A DNA stretch of 64,000 bases from Brumimicrobium sp035497735 (GTDB taxonomy: Bacteria > Bacteroidota > Bacteroidia > Flavobacteriales_D > Crocinitomicaceae). Shown here in pieces: positions 53,094 to 61,364 of the stretch; positions within the stretch are counted from its first letter, which is position 1, and each line of letters begins with the position of its first letter. Position numbers and translations under genes: made by a program. The notes under the pieces were generated by a model. That model was not told the origin of the DNA. It made no database searches and saw only the letters and a program-made list of their open reading frames with translations. The DNA is taken from contig DATJCX010000069.1 of assembly GCA_035497735.1 (NCBI GenBank), positions 1 to 64,000 of the forward strand. Direction: 5' to 3'.

Positions 53094-55499
53094 ATGAAAA
53101 GAACAATAAAAAAGGTTGCTGTTATTGGTTCAGGAGTGATGGGGTCACAAATTGCCCTTCACTTTGCTAATATCGGTGTAGAAGTTTTGCTCTTGGATAT
53201 CGTTCCTAGAGAGTTGGATCCTGCGGAAGAGAAAAAAGGTTTAACCTTAGAGAGTAAGGCTGTACGAAATAGAATTGTAAACAATGCTTTTGTAGGAGCG
53301 CTTAAAATGAAGCCTTCTCCAATTTACAGAAAAGAATTTGCTTCAAGAGTAACGACAGGTAACCTTGAAGATGATATCAGTAAGATTAAAGATGCTGATT
53401 GGATTATTGAAGTAGTAATTGAGCGTTTAGACATTAAGAAGTCTGTTTTCGAAAACATCGAAAAATACAGAACACCAGGAACCTTGATTACTTCAAATAC
53501 ATCAGGTATTCCAATTCACTTAATGCTTGATGGTCGTTCAGATGACTTTAAAAAGCATTTCTGTGGAACACACTTTTTCAATCCTCCTAGATACCTTCAG
53601 TTATTAGAAATCATTCCTACACCGGAAACTGATCCAACGGTAGTAGATTTCTTTATGGAATATGGAAGTAAATATCTAGGTAAGAAAACAGTTTTATGTA
53701 AAGATACCCCTGCATTTATAGCAAATAGAATTGGGGTGTACTCTATCATGTCTTTATTTAATAGCATTAAAGAGTTAGGGTTAACTGTTGAGGAAGTTGA
53801 CAGATTAACAGGTACTGTCCTTGGTAGAGCAAAGTCAGCTACTTTCAGAACGGCTGACGTAGTTGGACTGGATACACTTGTTTTGGTGGCAAACGGACTG
53901 TACGATAATGTACCGGGTGACGAAGAACATGGTTTATTCAAACTACCAGATTACATCACTAAAATGGTGAATAATAAATGGCTCGGTTCTAAAACGAATC
54001 AAGGATTCTATAAAAAAGTGAAAGGGGAAGACGGAAAATCTCAAATTCTATCTTTAGACTTGGATACTTTAGAATATAAAGAACAAAAAAGAGTAAAATT
54101 CCCAACTTTAGATATGGTTAAGCCTATCGATGATTTAGCAAAGAGAACTTCGATGCTAATTATGGGAATGGATAAAGCTGCAGAGTTCTACAGAACGATG
54201 TTTGGTGGTTTATTTGCATATTCAGCGAATAGAATTCCAGAAATTGCAGATGATTTATTTAAAATTGACGATGCGATTAAAGCTGGTTTCGGTTGGTCAT
54301 TAGGTCCATTTGAAACTTGGGATATTTTCGGATTCGATAAAGGAATTGACTTAATAGAAAAAGCAGGTAAAAAAGTTGCACCATGGTTGTTAGAAATGAA
54401 AGCAGCTGGAGTGAAAACTTTCTACAAGCAAGAAAATGGTCAAAAGTTATTCTACGATATCGCAAGCAAATCATACAAGGTAATTCCAGGAACAGAAGAG
54501 TTAGTTATTCTAGATGCACTTCGTGAATCTAACACTGTTTGGAAAAATGCTGATACAACAATTGTAGATTTAGGAGATGGAATTTTAAACATTGAGTTCC
54601 ACACAAAAATGAATACAATTGGTCAAGGTGTTATCGAAGGCGTTAACAAAGCGATTGATTTAGCAGAAAAAGAATACAAAGGATTAGTTATCTCTAACAC
54701 AGGTCAGAACTTTAGTGCTGGTGCGAATGTTGGATTAATCTTTATGATGGCAGCAGAGCAAGATTTCGATGAATTGAATTTTGCAGTAAAAGCTTTCCAA
54801 GATACGAGTATGAGAATTCGTTACTCAAGTATTCCAGTAATTGTTGCGCCACACAATATGGCACTAGGAGGAGGATGTGAATTCTCACTTCATGCTGACA
54901 AAGTGGTAGCGCATGCTGAGTTATACATGGGACTAGTTGAGTTTGGAGTTGGTCTAATCCCTGGTGGAGGCGGAACAAAAGAATTCGCTAAGCGTTTCTC
55001 AGAAGATTTAAGCAATGGTGATATTCGTATCAACCGTTTACAAGAACGTTTCTTAACAATTGGTCAAGCGAAGGTATCTACTTCAGCTTACGAAGCATTT
55101 GATTTAGGGTATCTACGTGAAGGAATCGATGAGGTTGTAGTAAGTAGAGATCATCAATTAGCAAGAGCAAAAGCGGCTTGTTTGGAAATGGCTAACAAAG
55201 GATACACAATGCCGATGAAAGAAAAAAACATTACAGTAGAAGGTCAGCAAGGACTAGGAATTGTATATGTAGGTTCTGACTCAATGCAAAGAGGAAATTA
55301 CATGTCTGAACACGATGGTGTAATTGCTGAAAAATTAGGCTTTGTACTTTGTGGAGGTGATTTATCAGAAAGAACGCAAGTTTCCGAACAATACCTATTA
55401 GACCTAGAGAGAAAAGCGTTCCTAGAGTTGTGTACACAACGTAAAACATTAGAGCGTATTGAAAGCTTGGTGAAATCAGGTAAGATTTTAAGAAACTAA
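53094..55499 (+). CDS. fadN: 3-hydroxyacyl-CoA dehydrogenase/enoyl-CoA hydratase (FadN-type)
   Basis: 801 aa. The NAD-binding domain comes first (KKVAVIGSGVMGSQIALHFA, residues 7-26), then the 3HCDH C-domain, then an enoyl-CoA hydratase/isomerase domain from about 485 (NFSAGANVGL, HNMALGGGCEFSLHAD and GLIPGGGGTKE). This order is the reverse of FadB and is that of FadN of Bacillus. It performs two steps of beta-oxidation. No acyl-CoA dehydrogenase follows here, unlike the Bacillus fadNAE operon. Confidence 0.93.
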   Translation: MKRTIKKVAVIGSGVMGSQIALHFANIGVEVLLLDIVPRELDPAEEKKGLTLESKAVRNRIVNNAFVGALKMKPSPIYRKEFASRVTTGNLEDDISKIKDADWIIEVVIERLDIKKSVFENIEKYRTPGTLITSNTSGIPIHLMLDGRSDDFKKHFCGTHFFNPPRYLQLLEIIPTPETDPTVVDFFMEYGSKYLGKKTVLCKDTPAFIANRIGVYSIMSLFNSIKELGLTVEEVDRLTGTVLGRAKSATFRTADVVGLDTLVLVANGLYDNVPGDEEHGLFKLPDYITKMVNNKWLGSKTNQGFYKKVKGEDGKSQILSLDLDTLEYKEQKRVKFPTLDMVKPIDDLAKRTSMLIMGMDKAAEFYRTMFGGLFAYSANRIPEIADDLFKIDDAIKAGFGWSLGPFETWDIFGFDKGIDLIEKAGKKVAPWLLEMKAAGVKTFYKQENGQKLFYDIASKSYKVIPGTEELVILDALRESNTVWKNADTTIVDLGDGILNIEFHTKMNTIGQGVIEGVNKAIDLAEKEYKGLVISNTGQNFSAGANVGLIFMMAAEQDFDELNFAVKAFQDTSMRIRYSSIPVIVAPHNMALGGGCEFSLHADKVVAHAELYMGLVEFGVGLIPGGGGTKEFAKRFSEDLSNGDIRINRLQERFLTIGQAKVSTSAYEAFDLGYLREGIDEVVVSRDHQLARAKAACLEMANKGYTMPMKEKNITVEGQQGLGIVYVGSDSMQRGNYMSEHDGVIAEKLGFVLCGGDLSERTQVSEQYLLDLERKAFLELCTQRKTLERIESLVKSGKILRN

Positions 55500-55526
55500 T
55501 TGTTAACGAATTAAAAGATAAAGAAA

Positions 55527-56711
55527 ATGGCAAATAATAATGCATATATAGTTACAGGATTCCGTTCCGCAGTAGGAAAAGCAAACCGTGGTGGATTCCG
55601 TTTTTATCGCCCAGATGATTTAGCAGCGGATGTTATCAAACACATCATGACAACTGTTCCTAATCTTGATCCGGCACGTATTGATGACGTGATGGTGGGG
55701 AATGCTAACCCAGAGGCAGAACAAGGACTAAACGTTGGACGTTTGATTTCTTTAATGGGATTAAACACAGAGAAAGTGCCTGGAATGACAATTAACCGAT
55801 ACTGTTCTTCTGGATTGGAGACCATTGCAATTGCAACGGCTAAGATTAATATGGGAATGGCTGACTGTATCATCGCTGGTGGTACTGAGTCAATGTCTGC
55901 TATTCCAATGGGAGGATGGAGAATTGTTCCAAATCCAAAGGTAGGTAAGGAAAATCCATCTTGGTACTGGGGAATGGGATTAACAGCTGAAGAAGTTGCT
56001 AAGGACTATAACGTTTCTCGTGAAGACCAAGATGTTTTCTCATTCCAATCGCATGAAAAGGCTTTAGCTGCGATTGAAAGTGGAAGATTTAAAGAGGATA
56101 TCGTTCCAATTGAAATTGAACACATCTTTTTAGACGAAAATGAAAAACGTCAAGTAAAAAAGATAGTCGTTGATACCGATGAAGGACCAAGACGCGGTAC
56201 AAGCGTTGAGGCATTAAGCAGGTTAAGACCAGTTTTTATGGAAGGCGGTTCTGTTACAGCAGGTAACTCTTCTCAAACTTCTGATGGAGCAGCTTTTGTT
56301 CTAGTAATGTCAGAGAAAATGGTAAAGGAATTAAACCTTGAGCCAGTTGCGAGATTAGTGGATTACCGTGTATCTGCTCTTCCTCCAAGAATTATGGGAA
56401 TGGGACCAGCTTACGCAGTTCCTGAGGTATTAAAGCATGCGGGATTAACATTAAAAGACATCGATTTAATGGAGTTGAACGAAGCTTTTGCTTCTCAATC
56501 TGTTGCTGTTATCCGTGAACTTGGAGTTAATCCAGATATCGTAAACGTAAACGGTGGAGCGATTGCTTTAGGTCACCCACTAGGATGTACAGGAGCAAAA
56601 TTAACTGTTCAAGTAATTAATGAATTGAAAAAACGTAAGCAACGCTACGGAATTGTAACTATGTGTGTAGGTACAGGACAAGGAGCAGCTGGAATTATAG
56701 AACGTTTATAA
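55527..56711 (+). CDS. fadA: Acetyl-CoA acyltransferase (thiolase)
   Basis: 394 aa. The nucleophile Cys93 (NRYCSSGLE), His350 (GHPLGC) and the acid-base Cys380 (CVGTGQGAA) form the full thiolase site. The protein cleaves 3-ketoacyl-CoA to acetyl-CoA and a shortened acyl-CoA. It follows fadN after 27 bases and is terminated by a hairpin 22-57 bp downstream. Confidence 0.95.
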   Translation: MANNNAYIVTGFRSAVGKANRGGFRFYRPDDLAADVIKHIMTTVPNLDPARIDDVMVGNANPEAEQGLNVGRLISLMGLNTEKVPGMTINRYCSSGLETIAIATAKINMGMADCIIAGGTESMSAIPMGGWRIVPNPKVGKENPSWYWGMGLTAEEVAKDYNVSREDQDVFSFQSHEKALAAIESGRFKEDIVPIEIEHIFLDENEKRQVKKIVVDTDEGPRRGTSVEALSRLRPVFMEGGSVTAGNSSQTSDGAAFVLVMSEKMVKELNLEPVARLVDYRVSALPPRIMGMGPAYAVPEVLKHAGLTLKDIDLMELNEAFASQSVAVIRELGVNPDIVNVNGGAIALGHPLGCTGAKLTVQVINELKKRKQRYGIVTMCVGTGQGAAGIIERL

Positions 56712-56732
56712 GATTCAGATTATAATAATTAG

Positions 56733-56768
56733 AAAAAAGCAGACTATGAAAGTCTGCTTTTTTTTTGA
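56733..56768 (+). terminator. Terminator of the marR-fadN-fadA operon
   Basis: AAAAGCAGACT pairs with AGTCTGCTTTT around ATGAA, followed by TTTTTG. Confidence 0.9.
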
Positions 56769-56819
56769 GAAGGAAATAACACTCAATTCTAACACTCAAT
56801 TCAATCAGATTTTTTTATC

Positions 56820-56901
56820 TTGGGCGTTTCCCTAAAGGGGCGGGCTTTTCGCTTCAATCTTTTTTAATATAAAAAAGGATTTTCACTACAATCCCTAACG
56901 C
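56820..56901. repeat. REP-like interspersed repeat (GGGCGTT ... AACGC)
   Basis: 82 bp with short inverted ends (GGGCGTT and CTAACGC), a central inverted repeat AATCTTTTTT/AAAAAAGGATT and the phrase GGGGCGGGCTTTTCGCTTC. I recognise this form from intergenic copies in many Bacteroidota genomes; I recall it as a REP-like element without a fixed name. It lies between fadA and the TPR gene, starting 108 bp after the fadA stop. Confidence 0.65.
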
Positions 56902-56912
56902 AAAAAGGAAGA

Positions 56913-58304
56913 ATGAAACTAGTAAATGATAACCAATTGACTTTTCTGATTAAATGTATTGTTTTGTCTGCGCTGATTTTGCTAAACGTTAAGTCTATAT
57001 GTGCGCAGAGTTGGACGGACCTTCGTTTACAATCAGAAATTTATTATGAAGAAGGCAATTATGAAATGGCTACTTCTTATGCCGAACAAACGCTAGTGAA
57101 AGTCAAAGAAGAACTTGGTGAAAAACATAGCGATTATAGAACACAACTCAATTACCTAGGATTGCTGTATAGAGGTTTAAAACGCTACTCCGATGCAGTG
57201 CCTATATATCTCGAGGCATTGGAAAATGCAGGAGATAATTTAGGTAGAAATAGTCCGAGCTATGCAATTCGTTTAAACGATCTAGCCGAACTATATCAGC
57301 TAATGGATAGGTATTCCGATGCACTACCATTGTATTTAGAAGCCTTGAAAATTATGGAGAAGAATTCTAGAACAGAACATCGTATGTATGGAGAATTCTT
57401 GTTTAACTTAACACTATTGTACATTGAAATGGGGCGCTATACTGATGCCGCAACCTTCTCGCAAAAAGCCTTAAAGAATAAAGAACTGAATTTTGGAAAA
57501 AACCATGTCGAATACGGTGATGCCTTAAACTATATTGGTTTAACATATCATCGTGCAGGACGCTATGAAGAGGCACTGCCTCTATACACTGAAGCCTTAG
57601 AGATAATGAAGAAGGATTTCGGTGAAGAACATGATAAATATATAGCTGTTTTAGCTAATTATACTTTTTTACACATGGACCTAAATCGCTTTGAAGAGGC
57701 TATACCATTATTTTATAAGTTATTGGAAGTTAATGAAAAAGGTTCCCTTGACTATGGAGCTGTATTAGGTGAACTCGCTGAGTCTTATCATAAAATCGAA
57801 AACTATACAGACGCCTTACCATTGTATTTTGAAACTTTAGAAATAATAGAGAATAATTCAGGAATAGATGATTACTGGTATATTTATTATACAAATAGTT
57901 TGGCTTCACTTTATAGTTCTATGGGACAATATGAAGAAGCACTACCACTGTATTTGGAGTGCTTAGAAGAAGTAGGGGAAAGGTTAGGTAAAAACCATTT
58001 TGAATATGGAAGTTTGTTGAACAATCTAGCCGTAGTGTATCACAATATGGATCGTTATGAAGATGCTTTGCCATTGTATTTGGAAGCCTTGGAAAATCCA
58101 GAAATAAGTTTGAATGATGATTATGTATCTTATAAAACGGGTGTAAGAAACCTGATATCATTACTTGAAACCATGAGTAGTGATAGGGAGAATTTACCAG
58201 TATATATGAAAATATTAGAGCAAGCTGAAGAAGAATACGAAAAGGATTATTCGCAATACAAAGAATGGTTATTGAAATCTGAGAAAGTGGGGTCAGACGA
58301 TTAA
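56913..58304 (+). CDS. Exported TPR protein (kinesin light chain-like repeats)
   Basis: 463 aa. The signal peptide (LIKCIVLSALILLNVKSICA) is followed by Gln. About nine tetratricopeptide units of 42 residues follow, each with 'YxxALPLYLEALE' (for example YSDALPLYLEALKIME and YEDALPLYLEALENPE), the TPR_12/KLC type. In Bacteroidota such arrays often precede a CHAT peptidase domain; here the gene stops just after the repeats and no CHAT remnant is visible downstream. A likely periplasmic scaffold; partner unknown. AAGGAAG ahead of the ATG is a rare Shine-Dalgarno-like site. Confidence 0.85.
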   Translation: MKLVNDNQLTFLIKCIVLSALILLNVKSICAQSWTDLRLQSEIYYEEGNYEMATSYAEQTLVKVKEELGEKHSDYRTQLNYLGLLYRGLKRYSDAVPIYLEALENAGDNLGRNSPSYAIRLNDLAELYQLMDRYSDALPLYLEALKIMEKNSRTEHRMYGEFLFNLTLLYIEMGRYTDAATFSQKALKNKELNFGKNHVEYGDALNYIGLTYHRAGRYEEALPLYTEALEIMKKDFGEEHDKYIAVLANYTFLHMDLNRFEEAIPLFYKLLEVNEKGSLDYGAVLGELAESYHKIENYTDALPLYFETLEIIENNSGIDDYWYIYYTNSLASLYSSMGQYEEALPLYLECLEEVGERLGKNHFEYGSLLNNLAVVYHNMDRYEDALPLYLEALENPEISLNDDYVSYKTGVRNLISLLETMSSDRENLPVYMKILEQAEEEYEKDYSQYKEWLLKSEKVGSDD

Positions 58305-58609
58305 ATACAGTCTACTGTAAAAAAGTAAAGGCATCACTACTGCACTTATTCTTCATCAATTAATTATACCTAAGTTTTTTACAGTTAAAATAATTTATTT
58401 TAACAAAATCTCTATAATGATAAAACCCTCTTTTAATCTTAATTGAAAGCCATGGAAATGTACTTTTATGTATAACCGGCTAATGGTTAATGAGTTGATT
58501 TTCAGACACAATTGTCTCTTATTGTGAAGCTGATATACGTCAGTATCATAACTATTAAAAGTCATCGGTCTTCATGGACTTCATCAGTTTACACGCAGAG
58601 TTATGTCTC
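58305..58609. promoter_or_regulatory. Long intergenic with two palindromes ahead of the YceI gene
   Basis: No gene is supported. AGACA-CAAT-TGTCT (58504-58517) is a perfect 5-4-5 inverted repeat and TGATA...TATCA (58531-58548) a second one; both lie 60-110 bp upstream of the YceI promoter. A 78-codon frame at 58512-58748 overlaps the YceI gene and is not convincing. Confidence 0.45.
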
Positions 58610-58617
58610 TACCTTTG
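58610..58617 (+). promoter_or_regulatory. -7 element (TACCTTTG) of the YceI-porin transcript
   Basis: An exact TAnnTTTG 36 bases upstream of the YceI ATG, with TTTA at 58588-58591 at 18-bp spacing as a weak -33. Confidence 0.5.
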
Positions 58618-58653
58618 TCGTAAGAATTAATAGTAAATATAAACCTATAGAAT

Positions 58654-59244
58654 ATGAAAAATCAAAATGTAAAAAAATGGGCATTAATGTTCTTTGTAGG
58701 ACTAGGGCTCATTCTAAACTCAGGACAAGTAAAAGCACAAAATTATAGCGCGAATGCAAGCAACGGATCTGTATCGGTTGATGGAACTTCAAATGTTCAT
58801 GATTGGACTTTAAAGGCAGAAAACTTCACAGTAAGAGTAAATATTGTTAAAGAAAATAATACGCCAACTTTAAAGGATTTAAGCTTAAGCTTGGTAGTGG
58901 AAAGTTTGAAAAGTGGAAAAAGTGCAATGGATAAGAATACATATAAAGCATTGAATTCAAGCAAGCACAAAAATGTTGTATTTAAGCAAACTAAATTGAT
59001 AAGTGTTAAGCAGGCGTCAGCAGGAAGTTACAACGTAGTTGTTCAAGGAAACTTAACTATTAACGGCGTAACTAAGGCAATCAACTTAGCCTTTCAATTA
59101 AAAGAAATTGGTGGTGGTTATTCATTAGTGGGAAGTCACAAAATTAACACACCACAATATAACGTAGAGCCAGTTTCCGCTTTATTAGGAACTGTTAAAA
59201 CAGGTGCTGACGTTGAAATTAAGTACAATTTAAATTTAAAATAA
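58654..59244 (+). CDS. YceI family periplasmic protein
   Basis: 196 aa. The signal peptide ends QVKA with Gln next. The YceI lipocalin-like barrel is marked by VDGTSNVHDWTLKAENF at the start and by FKQTKLISVKQ, GNLTINGVTKAINLAF and VEPVSALLGTVKTGADVEIKYN. The family binds isoprenoid-type lipids in a closed pocket; the ligand here is unknown. It is followed after 48 bp by a porin gene, and a divergent YceI-like gene comes after that, so the three may act together in the envelope. Confidence 0.9.
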   Translation: MKNQNVKKWALMFFVGLGLILNSGQVKAQNYSANASNGSVSVDGTSNVHDWTLKAENFTVRVNIVKENNTPTLKDLSLSLVVESLKSGKSAMDKNTYKALNSSKHKNVVFKQTKLISVKQASAGSYNVVVQGNLTINGVTKAINLAFQLKEIGGGYSLVGSHKINTPQYNVEPVSALLGTVKTGADVEIKYNLNLK

Positions 59245-59292
59245 AAACCTTTTAAGGAAGAAAGAAAATATAAAATCAAATAAAGCGAGAAT

Positions 59293-60573
59293 ATGAGAAA
59301 ATTTATGATGGCAGTTGGAGTAATAGGATTCATTACGACTTCTGCAATAGGACAAAGCAATAGACAAATTGATAACTATCGCTATCCAGACAAAAATGGA
59401 TTGAATGTTTTTGAGGATAATAAGGATACTATATCTACATGGAATGGCTTTAAAGTTAGATTAGGAGGTTCTTTTGCAATTCAATTCCAAGGACTTGATC
59501 ACAGTAATTCATACAATGCTGAAACTGGATACGGAACAGAGTTGATTGGTTTGCAAAGTAACTTTAATCTTCCTACAGCAAACTTAGATGTAGATGTAGC
59601 ATTGTTTGATGGAATGAGATTACACTTGCGTACTTATTTATCTTCAAGGCATCACCCTGAGCCATACGTTAAAGGGGGTTATTTACAAATCGATAACTTA
59701 AACTTTATCAAGAAAGACTTGCTAAAGGGGCTGATGAATAATCTAACAGTTCGTATTGGTCACATGGAAAACAACTATGGAGACGCTCATTTTAGAAGGT
59801 CAGATAACGCACAAGCATTATACAACCCATTTGTAGGAAACTTAATAATGGATGGGTTTACTACTGAAGTTGGACTAGAGTTGACTTATCAAAGAAATGG
59901 CTGGATTGGAGTTCTTGGTTTAACAAATGGAAAATTGAACCAAAACGTTGGGGATGGAAATAAAATCAATCCTTCTTTGCTTGCCAAGTTTGGATACGAT
60001 AAGCAACTAACTGATGATTTCAGAATGCGCCTAACAGGATCGGGTTACTTTACTAATAAAACATCAAATGTGAATTTGTATGGAGCAGATAGAGCAGGTT
60101 CTAGATATTACCTTGTAATGGAAGAGCCAGGTGCTACACCAGCAGCTAAATTTACTTCAGGACGTTTTAACCCAGCGTTGAAAAATGAAATGTTAGCATT
60201 GATGTTCAACCCATTCCTAAAATACAAGGGATTTGAATTCTTCGGTACTTATGAAATGGCGATGGGGAAGGCAAATTCTGAAACTGATAACAGAATGTTC
60301 CACCAAGTTGGCGCTGAATTGTTATGGAGATTTGGAAGCACTGAAAATTTCTACATTGGAGGACGATACAACTTAGTTCAAGGAAAGGAATTTGCAACTA
60401 ATAATGATATCAAAATCGATCGTTTCAATGTTGGAGCTGGATGGTTTATGACTAAGAACGTAATGGCAAAATTAGAATACGTTAAACAAAGATATGACGG
60501 GTTTGCTGCAGGGTCTAGATTGGACCAAGGAAAATTCGGAGGAGTTGTACTAGAAGCAGTAATTAGCTTCTAA
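59293..60573 (+). CDS. Outer-membrane porin-like beta-barrel protein
   Basis: 426 aa. The signal peptide (MMAVGVIGFITTSAIG) is followed by Gln. The rest is strand-rich with alternating aromatic residues: VRLGGSFAIQFQGL, LRTYLSSRHHPE, FRMRLTGSGYFTNK, GAELLWRFG, and a final strand GGVVLEAVISF ending in aromatic Phe, the outer-membrane assembly signal. It resembles phosphate-selective OprO/OprP-type or Bacteroidota general porins. The substrate cannot be deduced. It is cotranscribed with YceI and has a terminator. Confidence 0.8.
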   Translation: MRKFMMAVGVIGFITTSAIGQSNRQIDNYRYPDKNGLNVFEDNKDTISTWNGFKVRLGGSFAIQFQGLDHSNSYNAETGYGTELIGLQSNFNLPTANLDVDVALFDGMRLHLRTYLSSRHHPEPYVKGGYLQIDNLNFIKKDLLKGLMNNLTVRIGHMENNYGDAHFRRSDNAQALYNPFVGNLIMDGFTTEVGLELTYQRNGWIGVLGLTNGKLNQNVGDGNKINPSLLAKFGYDKQLTDDFRMRLTGSGYFTNKTSNVNLYGADRAGSRYYLVMEEPGATPAAKFTSGRFNPALKNEMLALMFNPFLKYKGFEFFGTYEMAMGKANSETDNRMFHQVGAELLWRFGSTENFYIGGRYNLVQGKEFATNNDIKIDRFNVGAGWFMTKNVMAKLEYVKQRYDGFAAGSRLDQGKFGGVVLEAVISF

Positions 60574-60633
60574 ACAAAAGAATTACTACTATTACGATTT
60601 AAAAATAGTCAACTGTACTATTTGTAGTTAAAA

Positions 60634-60670
60634 TTAAGGGGTTGTTTAGCACTAAAAGCAACCCCTTTTA
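60634..60670 (+). terminator. Terminator of the YceI-porin transcript
   Basis: AAGGGGTTG (60636-60644) pairs with CAACCCCTT (60659-60667), with extra pairing inside the loop, and is followed by TT. It ends 10 bases before the next ATG, so partial read-through into the YceI-like gene is possible. Confidence 0.75.
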
Positions 60671-60680
60671 TCTGAAAAGC

Positions 60681-61247
60681 ATGACGATTTTATTTACATA
60701 CATATTGATCATTTCTAACTTTTTTGCAGGTTCGCCCCCTCTTTATCGAGAGTATCAAATCCTAGAAACTAGCAAAATTCAAATTAAGGGAACTTCAAAT
60801 ATTGCAGGCTTTAGATGTAATTGTAATATGAAAGAACTGAATGAGATGTATGTCAGATATGAAATCGGAAAACAAGTTCAAAATCAAGCATCTATTCAAT
60901 TTCCAATTAGTTCTTTTAATTGTGGTGCCAAAGCTATCAATCGCGACTTTATGGACCTTGTGAAAGCAAAAGAATATCCCAATTTAAATCTTAAAGTTTT
61001 AGAAATAAAACCTATTGACGACCAAAAAGCTCGCATACATTTAGAAGCTGGGATTGCAGGTCAAAAAAATAAGTATTCCGTAGTTGTTCACTACGAAAGG
61101 TTTAGTAGTTATCTTCAGGCAAGAGGAAAGTTTAGCCTAAATATCGAGGACTTTGGACTCGAACAGCCTAAAAAATTAATGGGATTAGTGGTTATTAATA
61201 AAGAAATTGATATTCTATTTAATTTACACTTTCGATCTTTGTACTAA
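60681..61247 (+). CDS. YceI-like exported protein, divergent
   Basis: 188 aa from the ATG at 60681; an upstream TTG at 60642 lies inside the terminator stem and is rejected. MTILFTYILIISNFFAG is a short signal peptide, here without Gln at +1. The barrel is YceI-like by pattern: IKGTSNIAGFRCNCNM (where the paralogue has VDGTSNVHDW), AINRDFMDLVKAKEYPNLNLKV, FSLNIEDFGLEQPKKLMGLVVI. The HDW ligand-side motif is lost and two close Cys (CNC) are gained. It may be a partner of the YceI-porin pair. Confidence 0.75.
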   Translation: MTILFTYILIISNFFAGSPPLYREYQILETSKIQIKGTSNIAGFRCNCNMKELNEMYVRYEIGKQVQNQASIQFPISSFNCGAKAINRDFMDLVKAKEYPNLNLKVLEIKPIDDQKARIHLEAGIAGQKNKYSVVVHYERFSSYLQARGKFSLNIEDFGLEQPKKLMGLVVINKEIDILFNLHFRSLY

Positions 61248-61340
61248 CAGCTTTATACTAATTCCACGATAAATCGACCTTTTACATTACTAAAACCTTA
61301 AATATTCACAACAATCTCTCCCTATTTCATTTAAGCTCCT

Positions 61341-61348
61341 TATTTTTG
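61341..61348 (+). promoter_or_regulatory. -7 element (TATTTTTG) of tyrS
   Basis: An exact TAnnTTTG, 16 bases upstream of the tyrS ATG. Confidence 0.6.
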
Positions 61349-61364
61349 TCTGAAAAATTAGAAA

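Noticed and set aside
58512..58748. 78-codon open frame on the plus strand
   Set aside because: It overlaps the YceI gene in another frame, covers the promoter and has no domain signal.
60642..60680. TTG start for the second YceI-like gene
   Set aside because: It lies inside the terminator stem; the ATG at 60681 gives a proper signal peptide.
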